From: Chelydra serpentina
Lineage: Eukaryota > Chordata > Testudines > Chelydridae
Length of the DNA stretch: 64,000 bases
NCBI GenBank assembly: GCA_037349315.1
Contig: JBAIAC010000557.1
Coordinates: forward strand, 1-64,000
Direction of reading: 5' to 3'
Shown piece by piece: positions 1 through 10,851 of this stretch. The translations under genes were made by a program, and so were the position numbers. Under the pieces are notes generated by a model that was given only the letters and a program-made list of their open reading frames with translations, searched no databases and was not told the origin of the DNA. Numbering within the stretch: position 1 is the first letter of the stretch; every line of letters starts with the position of its first letter.

Positions 1-140
1 TGGGGGGTGGGGAGAAGTCAGGCCCACACCACCAAGCTGCCCCCTTGCCCCACAAATGTGCTGTGCCCCCAAAGCCGCAGGCCAGGGCACAAGAGCACCC
101 CACGTCCCCAGCCCGGGCCCCAGGCGGCCCCCTGCCCTAC

Positions 141-229
141 CTTGTGCTCAGGCTGGATGTCCCAGTGCTCCACCTCCTTCAGCTCCTGGAACCCTGCCTT
201 CAGCAGGCGGCTCTGACACTCGGCGACCA
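141..229 (-). CDS. DNPEP: DNPEP coding exon 3
   Basis: This 89-bp exon has acceptor CTTCCCCGCAG and donor GTAGGG. It encodes 30 residues (with the split Val codon) containing [17 protein letters not shown] and ending WDIQPEHK. It joins exon 2 in frame. The next DNPEP exon lies outside the window. Confidence 0.93.
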
Positions 230-3200
230 CTGCGGGGAAGCACACGAGCCGTCAGCGGCTCCCCAAAGCCACACCCGGCCCCCCACATTCGCCGCGCTGC
301 TAGGATGACGGTGTGTTTGGTACAAAGTCTGCCTGGCGAGGTGTCCTTTCAAAAGCCGCGATCCGTTGCCATTACTCTCCCGTTGGATTGTGCGTGCCGT
401 GGCTGGGTCTGGAGTGAGAAGTCTGCCTGTGGGGGTCACTGAATCACCCACCAGCAGCCTTTCAGGTAGAACAAGAAAACGGCCCACTGAGGGGCGCACA
501 CTCCCAGGGATCACCCCAGGAAGCGGGTCCAGTGGAACGCTCTCGGAGAGAGCGCTGCACAGCGGGGACTGTTGGATCGCTCCGGCACGCTAGCGGGAGC
601 TATATATGGGGGAAGCGACGTCATCCCCGGCCTCACTCCCCCCCCCACTCAGCTCCTGGAAAGCCCAGGACTGAGCGGCGGAGGGGGTCCGGGCGCAAGG
701 AGGGAATCCCAGCCTGGGATGGAAGATTGGGGAGCCGTTTGCACCAGCCAGACGAGACACTGCTTGCTTAGATCCCGTCTAGCTCAGAACACGGAGCTTG
801 TGGTTTGGTTCGGTTTCTGGGTAACCGACTCTGCTCTGTCCACGTCTTGCTTATAATCACTTGACACCCACCGTCCTGTCGCTAATCACGCGGGTTTGCG
901 TTCTGTACCCACGGCCGGGCGCTAATCACGCGGGTTTGCGTTCTGTACCCACGGCCGGGCGCTAATCACGCGGGTTTGCGTTCTGTACCCACGGCCGGGC
1001 GCTAATCAGGCGGGTTTGCGTTCTGTACCCACGGCCGGGCGCTAATCAGGCGGGTTTGCGTTCTGTACCCACGGCCGGGCGCTAATCAGGCGGGTTTGCG
1101 TTCTGTACCCACGGCCGGGCGCTAATCAGGCGGGTTTGCGTTCTGTACCCACGGCCGGGCGCTAATCAGGCGGGTTTGCGTTCTGTACCCACGGCCGGGC
1201 GCTAATCAGGCGGGTTTGCGTTCTGTACCCACGGCCGGGCGCTAATCAGGCGGGTTTGCGTTCTGTACCCACGGCCGGGCGCTAATCAGGCGGGTTTGCG
1301 TTCTGTACCCACGGCCGGGCGCTAATCAGGCGGGTTTGCGTTCTGTACCCACGGCCGGGCGCTAATCAGGCGGGTTTGCGTTCTGTACCCACGGCCGGGC
1401 GCTAATCAGGCGGGTTTGCGTTCTGTACCCACGGCCGGGCGCTAATCAGGCGGGTTTGCGTTCTGTACCCACGGCCGGGCGCTAATCAGGCGGGTTTGCG
1501 TTCTGTACCCACGGCCGGGCGCTAATCAGGCGGGTTTGCGTTCTGTACCCACGGCCGGGCGCTAATCACGCGGGTTTGCGTTCTGTACCCACGGCCGGGC
1601 GCTAATCACGCGGGTTTGCGTTCTGTACCCACGGCCGGGCGCTAATCAGGCGGGTTTGCGTTCTGTACCCACGGCCGGGCGCTAATCAGGCGGGTTTGCG
1701 TTCTGTACCCACGGCCGGGCGCTAATCAGGCGGGTTTGCGTTCTGTACCCACGGCCGGGCGCTAATCAGGCGGGTTTGCGTTCTGTACCCACGGCCGGGC
1801 GCTAATCAGGCGGGTTTGCGTTCTGTACCCACGGCCGGGCGCTAATCAGGCGGGTTTGCGTTCTGTACCCACGGCCGGGCGCTAATCAGGCGGGTTTGCG
1901 TTCTGTACCCACGGCCGGGCGCCGTCTGAAGGGCAAAGGGAAACCCGCTCAGCAGGAGGGGCTGGGGCGTGAGCTCTGCACAGGGACGGGTGCGGGGCTG
2001 GGCAGTAACTCACACTGGCCAGGCTTCTGCCCAGCTCTGGGGTGCAAGGCTGGGACGCTGGGGGGGACTGGCTGGGGCCGCTCTATTGAGGGCTCATGAG
2101 TGGGTAAGAGAAGCATTCCCGTCACCCAGCTGGGTGCGTGCCTGCCTGGGGATGGCTGTGTGGGTGCAGGACCTGGAGGGGCATCCCAGGGGGATAGGGA
2201 GCCCAGGCTGGTGGGACAGTACCCCAGTTCCAGGCTGCACCCCGGGGAGACCGTCACAACGGGCGGCACGGAGACTGAGCCCCTCCCCCGGGCCATGGCA
2301 GCCCCTCACCCGCGGGGCCAGTGGGCACCGACCGCAGGAAAGTGGTTCTGCTCCTCTGCCAGCCGGCGGCTCGCCAGGGTGCTGTGCCCAAGCGGCTCCG
2401 AGATGGGTCCATGCCGAGCAGTGCGTGGGCATCGCAGCCCCTGCCCCCCAGCCCCGCTGTCTGGAGGGCAGGGATTTCACAGGGCCCCCTCAGGGAAGCG
2501 CAGACACCCCCCCCCCCGCCCCGGCGGGGTGAGAGCTCCCCAATGGGGCAGGCGGCTCAGAGGGCAGCTCCCCCCACACAGCGCCTGGCTCGGGTGCCAA
2601 GCACCTGGGGAGTCGGCCCCGGCTGTGCTGGTAAGAGTCTGGGACGGGACTTTGCTCCGGGGCAGGGAGTGAGGCGGAAGCAGACCCACCCCTGGATCCT
2701 CACGCACTCAGCAGGGGTGGGCAGCTGGCACTGGGACCCCCCGCCCCGGCATGCAATTCCCAACCTGCTCTGCCAGCAAACCTTCCCCCGCTCCCCCCGG
2801 GACTGCAGCTGCTGCCCCCCTCCCCGGGGAGGGGGGGTGGACTCCACACCCTGCAGCGTCCTGCAAGCTTCTGATAAACAAGTGGGGAGGCTGGCTCCTT
2901 GCAGCCGGCCGCGTCCCCTGCCTGGCTGCCAGTGGGAGCGAAGCCCCTGGACACAGGCCCAGGCTCCGGGCGGGGGAGAGGGCAGCGGGCAGCTATGGAG
3001 AGAGGGGCAGGGTGGTGGGGGGAGCACGGGGCAGGAGAGGGAGCCGGGCAGGGGCAGTGTGAGCAATGGGCCCGGTGCCCAGGAGCCGGGTGTGGGCAGC
3101 GATATCTCGGGGTTAACACCCTGGGGAGCTGGGGCCCTCCCAGTCTGGCCAGTATCTCCCCCCACCACACCCCACCAGCTGCGGGGGCTCTGCTGCCGCC

Positions 3201-4751
3201 ACCCGCCCCATGGGAACAGAGGCTGGAGCCGGGAGGGGGCGAAGGGGCCCCCGGAGGGGTGCGGGCAGCGAGCTCGGTGTCGCCGGGGGCAGCTCTGCCG
3301 ATGTGGGGAAAGCCTGGACAGGGCCCTGCCCCCCGGCTGCAAACCCCTTTCCCCCAGGCGCCCTCCAGCCCCTTACCATGGTAGGGGGAGGGGCCCCGAT
3401 TCACAAACTCCAGGAACCTCCGGGCTGCCGCCTGCAGGGAGTCGTTGGCCATGGACGCCTGGGGGGCAAAGGGGGCGTTACTGCGGCGAGCAGAGGGAGG
3501 GCCCCCCGCCCTGGCCCCCCCACTCACTGGGGAGGTGACACCGCTGCTCACGCAGCCCCATGGCACCTGGCACCTAGCCGGGCCCCTCGAGCGCATCCCC
3601 CTGGACTCGCCCCCGTGCCCGACCCCCCCATGTGACCCCCCCATCGCATCGCCCCTGGACTCGCCCCTGTGCCCGACCCCCCGTGTGACCCCCCCATCGC
3701 ATCGCCCCTGGACTCGCCCCCGTGCCCGACCCCCCCATGTGACCCCCCCCAGCGCATCGCCCCTGGACTCGCCCCTGTGCCCGACCCCCCGTGTGACCCC
3801 CCCCCAGCGCATCGCCCCTGCACTCGCCCCCGTGCCCGACCCCCCCGTGTGACCCCTCCCCAGCGCATCGCCCCTGGACTCGCCCCCGTGCCCGACCCCC
3901 CCGTGTGACCCCCCCCAGCGCATCGCCCCTGGACTCGCCCCCGTGCCCGACCCCCCCGTGTGACCCCCCCAGCGCATCGCCCCTGGACTCGCCCCTGTGC
4001 CCGACCCCCCCATGTGACCCCCCCCAGCGCATCGCCCCTGGACTCGCCCCTGTGCCCGACCCCCCCATGTGACCCCCCCCAGCGCATCGCCCCTGGACTC
4101 GCCCCTGTGCCCAACCCCCCGTGTGACCCCCCCCCAGCGCATCGCCCCTGCACTCGCCCCCATGCCCGACCCCCCCGTGTGACCCCCCCCAGCGCATCGC
4201 CCCTGGACTCGCCCCCGTGCCCGACCCCCCCCGTGTGACCCCCCCCCAGCGCATCGCCCCTGGACTCGCCACCGTGCCCGACCCCCCCCGTGTGACCCCT
4301 CCCCAGCGCATCGCCCCTGGACTCGCCCCCGTGCCCGACCCCCCCGTGTGACCCCCCCCAGCGCATCGCCCCTGGACTCGCCCCCGTGCCCGACCCCCCC
4401 GTGTGACCCCCCCAGCGCATCGCCCCGGACTCGCCCCCGTGCCCGACCCCCCCCCAGCGCATCGCCCCTGGACTCGCCCCCGTGCCCGACCCCCCCGAGC
4501 GCATCCCCCTGGATTCGCCCCTGTGCCCGACCCCCCCGTGTGACCCCCCCCAGTGCATCGCCCCTGGACTCGCCCCCATGCCCGACCCCCCCGTGTGACC
4601 CCCCCCCAGCGCATCCCCCTGGACTCGCCCCCGTGCCCGACCCCCCCGTGTGACCCCCCCCCCGGGGACAGCGCCCTGGCCGTGCCGCCCCCCCCGTGTG
4701 ACACCCCCCGGCGCTGCCCCGGGGGGGGGGCCCGAGGGTCGGTACCTGCAT
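141..4751 (-). CDS. DNPEP: Aspartyl aminopeptidase (DNPEP), 5' part: first three coding exons
   Basis: DNPEP is a cytosolic zinc aminopeptidase of family M18 that removes N-terminal acidic residues from peptides and assembles as a dodecamer (family knowledge). On the minus strand three exons join in frame: 4751-4746 (Met-Gln), 3458-3377 and 229-141, giving the first 59 residues. Readable blocks include [15 protein letters not shown] and [18 protein letters not shown], which match the vertebrate DNPEP N-terminus, including its Met-Gln-x-x-Met beginning. Junctions are CAG|GTACCG, CCCCCCAG|GCGTCC, CCATG|GTAAGG, CCGCAG|TGGTCG and CACAAG|GTAGGG. The phase-1 junction rebuilds a Val codon. The metal-binding and catalytic residues lie in later exons outside the window. 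Introns 1 and 2 each hold a minisatellite. A second in-frame Met at 3452-3450 is a possible alternative start. The gene is divergent from DES, as in mammals. Confidence 0.93.
230..880. other. DNPEP intron 2, non-repetitive part
   Basis: This is intronic sequence between exon 3 and the 40-bp array. No coding exon, RNA gene or known repeat could be recognised. Confidence 0.5.
881..1920. repeat. 40-bp minisatellite, 26 exact-length copies (DNPEP intron 2)
   Basis: The unit begins GCTAATCA and ends GGCCGGGC, with a period of exactly 40 bp and no indels over 26 copies. Only one position varies: C in copies 1-3 and 18-19, G in copies 4-17 and 20-26 (CACG versus CAGG). Confidence 0.97.
1921..3376. 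other. DNPEP intron 2, GC-rich sequence without recognised elements
   Basis: The sequence is GC-rich and intronic. Long open frames here overlap on both strands without similarity or splice structure, so I regard them as composition artefacts. No repeat family was recognised. Confidence 0.45.
3377..3458 (-). CDS. DNPEP: DNPEP coding exon 2
   Basis: This 82-bp exon has acceptor CCCCCCAG and donor GTAAGG. It encodes Ala-Ser-Met followed by [18 protein letters not shown] and ends SPYH plus one base. The segment is the N-terminal helix of DNPEP. Neighbouring frames show no such similarity. Confidence 0.92.
3591..4663. repeat. About 53-56-bp minisatellite in DNPEP intron 1
   Basis: About 20 copies carry the core CCCCTGGACTCGCCCCCGTG followed by a C-run, GTGTGAC and AGCGCATCG. 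Units differ mainly in C-run length and a few substitutions. The array fills most of the 1.29-kb intron 1 and creates long stop-free frames on the minus strand. Confidence 0.95.
4746..4751 (-). CDS. DNPEP: DNPEP coding exon 1 (Met-Gln)
   Basis: The minus strand reads ATCATGCAG|GTACCG: a start codon with A at -3, one Gln codon, then a splice donor. The two-codon coding part followed by a phase-0 intron fits the known DNPEP N-terminus. This start was chosen because exon 2 continues in frame with an acceptor just upstream of its own Met. Confidence 0.8.
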
Positions 4752-4784
4752 GATCCCGGCCCGGCTCCCGCTGCCGATTTGCAA

Positions 4785-4860
4785 CTTTGGTTACACTGCG
4801 CATGCTCACTCGAACCGAGCATGCGCAGTAACCTTCCCTGTTGCCACTGCCCTCTCCCTG
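4785..4860 (-). promoter_or_regulatory. DNPEP: DNPEP promoter region with palindromic NRF1-like sites
   Basis: Two copies of CTGCGCATGCTC lie in opposite orientation (about 4796-4807 and 4816-4828), with flanking GTTAC extending the dyad to about 4789-4833. TGCGCATGC matches the core of the NRF1 consensus. The site is about 40-80 bp upstream of the DNPEP start codon, where the 5' UTR or core promoter is expected. No TATA box is seen. The role is inferred. Confidence 0.55.
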
Positions 4861-4888
4861 CCCTTACTTCAACTCACAATTTGCCGAA

Positions 4889-4998
4889 GTTACAAAGGGC
4901 CCCGTGGCACCGTATAGACTGACAGGTGTTGGAGCGTGAGCGCTCCTGGGTGAATCCCCACTTCTTCGGATGCAAGCAGGGGAAATGTCCAGGGGCAG
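4889..4998 (+). repeat. Dispersed repeat fragment (shared with 54826-54930)
   Basis: The blocks TTACAAAGGGCC, GTGGCACC, TATAGACT, CCCACTTCTTCGGATGCAAG and a run ending GGAAATG recur in the same order at 54826-54930. The family is widespread in turtle genomes, but I cannot assign its class. Confidence 0.6.
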
Positions 4999-5039
4999 AT
5001 ATAAATTTGCTGCCTCCTCTTTGGGGGGGTTAAAAGGAT

Positions 5040-5682
5040 CAAGGGGGCACATTGCAGCGGGGGGGGGTGTCAGGGTCTGAGCAGGGGGGCACATTGCAGC
5101 GGGGGGGTGTCAGGGTCTGAGCGGGGGGGGGCACATTGTAGCGGGGGGGTGTCAGGGTCTGAGCAGGGGGGGCACATTGCAGCGGGGGGTGTCAGGGTCT
5201 GAGCGGGGGGGCACTTTGCAGCGGGGGGGTGTCAGGGTCTGAGCGGGGGGGGGCACATTGCAGCGGGGGGGTGTCAGGGTCTGAGCGGGGGGGGCACATT
5301 GCAGCGGGGGGTGTCAGGGTCTGAGCGGGGGGGGCACATTGCAGCGGGGGGGTGTCAGGGTCTGAGCGGGGGGGGCACATTGCAGCGGGGGGGGTGTCAG
5401 GGTCTGAGCGGGGGGGGCACATTGCAGCGGGGGGGTGTCAGGGTCTGAGCGGGGGGCCACATTGCAGCGGGGGGTGTCAGGGTCTGAGTGGGGGGGGCAC
5501 ATTTCAGCGGGGGGGGGCACATTGCAGCGGGGGGGTGTCAGGGTCTGAGTGGGGGGGCACATTGAAGCGGGGGGGTGTCAGGGTCTGAGCGGGGGGGGCA
5601 CATTGCAGCGGGGGGGTGTCAGGGTCTGAGTGGGGGGGCACATTGCAGCGGGGGGGGCACATTGCAGAGGGTGGGGTGTCAG
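5040..5682. repeat. About 38-44-bp G-rich minisatellite
   Basis: About 14 copies of a unit with GCACATTGCAGCGGGG and TGTCAGGGTCTGAG occur, with variable G-runs. It ends against the remnant 5' LTR edge of the adjacent Gypsy element. Confidence 0.95.
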
Positions 5683-5712
5683 AGAGCCTGGGTCCTGGGA
5701 GTCCGTGACAAC

Positions 5713-5931
5713 ATGGTAGCAGAGGATGTTTGGTGGATGCACCCTGTAGACAGTTGGCTGCGAGCGGAAGTCCCCACCCTGCTGGGAGAACGTCTCCGCA
5801 AGTGGGGGAAGAGTGCGGGGGCCACTTCGGCAGAGGACGTGATTGATGTGGTGGGATTGGACTGGCTGGATAACATCTGTCCTCCAGACCTTAAGATGTG
5901 GTTAGTGGACCGGAAGCCTAAAGGCCTGTGA
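5713..5931 (+). pseudogene. SCAN-like Gag fragment of Gypsy element A
   Basis: The 72-codon frame holds an amphipathic pattern with RAEVPTLLGERLRKW, then SAEDVIDVVGLDWLDN, then PPDLKMWLVDRKPK before a stop. SCAN domains of vertebrate zinc-finger proteins share the L-x-x-W, D-L-V and P-E-L-x-x-W-V-R pattern and are thought to derive from Gmr1-like Gag. The match is by eye. Confidence 0.6.
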
Positions 5932-7310
5932 CGAGCAGGTGCGCTGGCAAACGAGTTTATGAACAGCAGATCTGGGGTGGGGGCAGACCCACGTCGGGGA
6001 CTCAGAAAGGGAGTCCCCCAGAGACCTCTCGGAGTGGGGACTCTAGGAAGCCCAAGCCAGGGGTGCCCATGAAGATAGGCGCCGACTCCATGGGTGCTCT
6101 GAGGCTGCTCTGCACCCACCGGCAGCCAAGCTCCCCTCCCCCCATGCCCCACCTCCTCCTCCCCTGAGCGCGCCGTGTCCCCGCTTCTCCGCCTACCTCC
6201 CAGCGCTTCCCGCCCAGCCGCCACCAAACAGCTGTTTGGCCGCTCCGGGGGCGGGGATTTGGGGAAGGAGTCGGAATAGGGGCAGGGAGGGGGCGGAGTT
6301 GGGGTAGGGACTTTGGGGAAGGGGTTGGAATGGGGGTGGAGTCAGGGCGGGGCCGGGGGCAGAGGGGGGTCGAGCACCCAGCAGTGGGAGCCCATGAATG
6401 GTGCAGTAGGCAGACCCCTCCTGCGGGACCTGCGCAAACAGGACACCAGGTGGTGCAATACCCCCAAAGGAAGGAAGTCTGGCGGAGGAGACCCCTCAAA
6501 GGGCTACGGTGGCGATGGGAAGACAATCTGTAATACCGGCTGTGTCTGGCCCTTTGGAGGAAGCTGCTGGGGCCAGGGAAGGGGTGGAGGCAGACAGGCT
6601 TCCACCCCAAGCCCAGCTAATAGGTCTGCTGGTGCACCCCTGACCCCCAAGGGGACCAGACAGGCGTGGTCCGGGGAGCAACATTCACAGGGTGGAGAGG
6701 TCCTGGGGCCAAGAGACTCTTGTCGGTGTGGTGCAACCCCAGCAGATGCTGAGAGACGATATGACTTGGGTGAAGGTCCCAGGGACGAAGCCATTTGCCC
6801 TGCCCCGGCTCAGATCCCAGTGCAGTCCCAGCAAGGATTGGGGGGACGGGGGGAGCTGGGGTCCTTCAGCACAGCAGCTCTGACATACTCTTGGGTGACT
6901 GTCTCTTTAAAACAGGATCCAACACGGCCAAAGAGCTGAACCCAGAGATGGGCAGGCGGAGGGGGCAGGAGCCAGAGAGCTTGTGAATGGCTCGGCTGGG
7001 GCCAGGAGGAGGGAATTTCCCCCTGGCTAGTAGCGCAAGGGACGATCTGTGAAGCTCGGTTACCTGCCTGTCTGTAGCCAGCCCCCCGGAGCTGAGACGG
7101 GCCGGTCCTGCGCCGGGGAGAGGTGGCTCAGGCTGGCGCTGATGCTGGAACCGAAGCCGTGGTTCGCTGCCTGCTCTCACCGGGACACGGGTGCTGAGCT
7201 GACACAGCCGAGGGGGCGGACCCAGATCAAGTAGGGCCCAATGCACCTAGCCCTGAGCGGGGTGGTCGGATCCCTGGTTAAGGTCCTGTGGCAAGATCTG
7301 AAATGGGGGA

Positions 7311-7805
7311 TGTGACGGAGTAGAGAGCGAGATGGATCTCACCTGAGAGGCTGGCTGCATTGGGAAAGGCTGCATCGGGAATGCGAGACTTTACCTGAGG
7401 CTGTAACATGAGCCAGGACGGGGGTTGGGAGGTGACACCTTTGGCTGGGAGAATGGACAGGCTAGAGGAAGGGGCCCCCGGGGAGGGGAAGAGCCTGCTG
7501 GAGGTTTGGCTTTTTGTTTTCAGTTTGGAGCTGGCTTGGGAAGAGGAGGGGAGGGGGGCAGACAGGGTCTGGCCTCCCTGCCCCGTTTGGAGCTGTGGGG
7601 TGAAATGCAGGGAGCCCCAGGCTGGGGTCTAAGCTCCCTGCCCCCCGGAGGGACCCGACTGAGGGGTCCTGGATGTACTGACAAGCTCTGGTTGGACTGT
7701 GTTCCTGGCATCTCTAATAAACCTTCTGTTCTACTGGCTGGCTGAGACTCCCAGTGAATCCGGGGAAGAGGGGTGCAGGGCCGGACTCCCCTATACTCCG
7801 TGACA
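7311..7805 (+). mobile_element. Solo LTR inside Gypsy element A
   Basis: This TG...CA element begins TGTGACGGAGTAGAGAG and ends ATACTCCGTGACA, with an AATAAA signal at 7716. Flanks GGGGA and GGGGG give a possible 5-bp target duplication with one mismatch. It interrupts element A between protease and integrase remnants and belongs to the same family as the LTRs at 12786 and 18067. Confidence 0.85.
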
Positions 7806-9124
7806 GGGGGCCAAAGGGGGCCCCAAGGAGGTTGGGGTGCACAGTCAGCTGCCTGTGGAGGTGCTGATGGGAGATGGGTTAGAGAACTGGCCGGATGGCA
7901 CCCCGGACCACAGCCAGGGAGGGCTGGGCCGAGACCCAGAGGCTGAATTCCAGACCAAGCAGCAGCAGGATTCCTCCTTGAAGAAGCTGAGGGCCCTTGT
8001 GGGCCCCAGTGTGGCAAGACCCTGCGGGAGGACCGCAGGGAACGAGCCCTGTAGGAAAAGCGATCCGGGACCAGGAAAGGGCTCCCTGAGGGAAAACCCA
8101 ACCTGGCAGGATCGGGGGGCAGCTGGCGGTGCCCCAGAAGTAGCACCAGTGGAATGTCCCTCTCTCTAAACATTCGGGGGTCCGGCGCACCCGGCGAGGG
8201 CTGCTGCAGAACGTTTCCTGCCCCAGAAGTTCACACGGGTCCACGCTTGCGAGTTGTGTGGAAGGAGAGCGAGGGGACCCCTGGGTTTGACGGGGGACGA
8301 ACGGGAGGGGAAGATAAATGGGACATCGGGGTTGGAGTATCAACTGTCACTCCAGGGACAGCTTACTGAGCCCGTGGGCCTGGCCAGGACGAACCTAGCC
8401 CGGGCCCAAGGGAAGGTCCGACCGTGCGCCGGCTCCTATGGCACCAGGGGCCAGGAGCGGGGTCTCGGCTCAGTGCGAAGGGGCCCTGTGAAATCCTGAA
8501 CCAGCGCAAGGAGCTGAGTCACGGGCTGGAGCTGCGGGGCGGGGCGAGTGTCCCATGCGGAGGCGACGAATCCTACTTTGACAGGGAGAGACCTTGGCGC
8601 TGCGCTGTGTGTGTGGCCAGCGGGAGGAGGGGGAAGACCCCTGGCGGGTCTCTCCCCTGAGACAGAAGCCGGCCCCTTGCTGCAATCAGTCCCCCTCTCT
8701 GCCCAGCTCACCCCTGCCAGGCAGGCAGGAAGCAGAGGGGCCGAGATCTTCCCCGCAGCTGCTCTCCTGCCAGCCTGGGCTGACGAATCTAGCTGGGGAG
8801 GGGGGCAGGGGGAGACAAAAATAACCCTCCCACCAGGTGTTCCCCATTCAGAGTCACTGGGAACACGGCCCAGGCCCTGGAGAGAGAGCTCAGAGACCTG
8901 CTGGCTTCGGGGGTGATCCAGCTGCCCTCCAGCCCTGGGCCTCTCCCATGGTGCTGGACGGATCGATGTGTGTGTGTGTGACCTCACTACCAGGGATGTC
9001 ACCAAGGGCTACTGGCCGGCGCCTTCGGACTCTTTGGGTTCCTGGTCCTGCCTTGTGCCTCAAGGGGCACCTCCCAGCGCTGGGTGGGTCAGGTACCGAG
9101 GGGGGTGGAGGACAGTGCCCAGAC

Positions 9125-10851
9125 GTACATGGAGAATTGGAAGAATTGGAAGTCCTGGCACAGTCAAGGAACTACGACGTGATTGGAATAACAGAGGCTT
9201 GGTGGGGTAGCTCACATGATGTGGATGGGTATAAATGTTCAGGAAGGACAGGCGGGGGAGAAAAGGGGGAGGAGTTGCATTGTATGTAAGGGAGTGGTAT
9301 GATTGCTCAGAGCTCCCATATGAAACTGGAGAAAAGCCGGTTGAGAGTCTCTGGGTTAAGTTTAGAGGTGAGAGCAACAAGGGTGATGTCGTGGTGGGCG
9401 TCTGCTGTAGACCAGACCAGGAGGGTGAGGTAGACAAGGGTTTCTTTGGACAACTAACAGAAGTTTCCAGATCCCAGGCCCTGGTTCTCATGGGGGACTT
9501 CAATCACCCTGACATCTGCTGGGAGAGCAATACAGCCGTGCACAGACAATCCAGGAAGTTTTTGGAGAGTGTTGGGGACAAGTTCCCGGGGCAAGTGCTG
9601 GAGGAACAAAGTGGGGGCTGTGCTCCTCTTGATCTGCTGCTCACAAACAGGGAGGAATTGGTGGGGGAAGTAGAAGTGGGTGGCAACCTGGGCAGCAGTG
9701 ACCATGAGATGGTTGAGTTCAGGATCCTGACACGAGGAAGGAAGGAGAGCAGCAGAATACGGATCCTGGCCTTCAGAAAAGCAGACTGACTCCCTCAGGG
9801 AACTGATGGGCAGGATCCCCTGGGAGGCTAATCTGAGGGGGAAAGGAGTCGAGGAAAGCTGGCTGAATTTTAAAAAAGCCTTATTGAGGGCGCAGGAACA
9901 AACCATCCCGATGTGCAGAAAGAATAGCAAATATGGCAGGCGACCAGCTTGGCTTAACAGAGAATCCTCGGTGAGCTTAAACACAACAAGGCAGCTTACA
10001 AGAAGTGGAAACTTGGACAGATGACTAGGGAGGAGTATAAAAACATTGCTCCAGCATGCAGGGGTGTAATCAGGAAGGCCAAGGCACAACTGGAGTTGCA
10101 GCTAGCAAGGGATGTGAAGGGTAACAAGAAGGGTTTCTACAGGTATGTTCGCAACAAGGTGGTGGTCAGGGAAAGTGTGGGCCCCTCACTGAATGGGGGA
10201 AGCAACCTAGTGACAGATGATGTGGAAAAAGCTGAAATACTCAATGCTTTTTGTGCCTTGGTCTTCACAGACAAGGTCAGGTCCCAGACTGCCGCACTGG
10301 GCAGCACAGTATGGGGAAGAGGTGAGCAGCCCTCAGTGGCGAAAGAACAGGATACGGACTATTTAGAAAAGCTGGACATGCACAAGTCCATGAGGCCGGA
10401 TGCACTGCATCCGAGGGTGCTGAGGGACTTGGCGGATGTGATTGCAGAGCCATTGGCCATTGTCTTTGAAAACTCATGGAGATCATGGGAGGTCCTGGAC
10501 GACTGGAAAAAGGCTAATGTAGTGCCCATCTTTTAAAAAGGGAAGAAGGAGAATCCAGGGAACTACAGACTGGTCAGCCTCACCTCAGTCCCTGGAAAAA
10601 CCATGGAGCAGGTCCTCAAGGAATCCATTCTGAAGCACTTGGAGGAGAGGAAGGTGATCAGGAACAGTCAGCGTGGATTCACCAAGGGCAAGTTATTCCT
10701 GACCAACCTGATTGCCTTCTATGATGAGCTAACCGGCTCTGTGGATATGGGGAAAGTGGTGGACATGAGCAAAGTTTTTGATACGGTCTCCCACAGTGTT
10801 CTTGCCAGCAAGTTAAAGAAGTATGGGCTGGACGAATGGACTATAAGATGG
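9125..10851 (+). pseudogene. CR1 LINE ORF2 fragment, both ends missing
   Basis: Translations match the endonuclease and N-terminal RT part of the intact CR1 copy at 25855-28704, for example [31 protein letters not shown] and EEYKNIAPACRG. Frameshifts and a stop near 10535 make it non-functional. It starts inside the endonuclease and ends at the RT motif LDEWTIRW, where an LTR begins, so the missing 3' end is due to a later event and not to ordinary 5' truncation. Confidence 0.92.

Larger units (their letters stand above)
5688..9113 (+). mobile_element. Gmr1-like Ty3/Gypsy element A, degraded, with SCAN-like Gag
   Basis: The element starts with an LTR edge (TCCGTGACA) and a primer-site-like segment (5710-5725). 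A Gag frame at 5713-5931 contains LRKWGKSAG and CPPDLKMWLVDRKPK, which resemble a SCAN/Gag capsid domain. A protease-region remnant near 6700-6880 (MTWVKVPGTKPFALP) matches element B. After an inserted LTR (7311-7805) come integrase zinc-finger remnants (about 7920-8260). These are followed by reverse-transcriptase fragments (about 8845-9080, including VTKGYWPAP). The order protease, integrase, RT is that of Gmr1-type Gypsy elements, not of typical Gypsy. Many stops and frameshifts make it a fossil. It is truncated by or joined to a CR1 piece. Confidence 0.75.

Noticed and set aside
881..1920. Regular direct repeats suggestive of a CRISPR array
   Set aside because: The whole 40-bp unit is repeated with no unique spacers, and the context is a vertebrate intron.
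2700..4784. 694-codon minus-strand frame overlapping DNPEP exon 2
   Set aside because: Only the part at 3377-3458 is real exon. The rest is intron and the 53-56-bp minisatellite.
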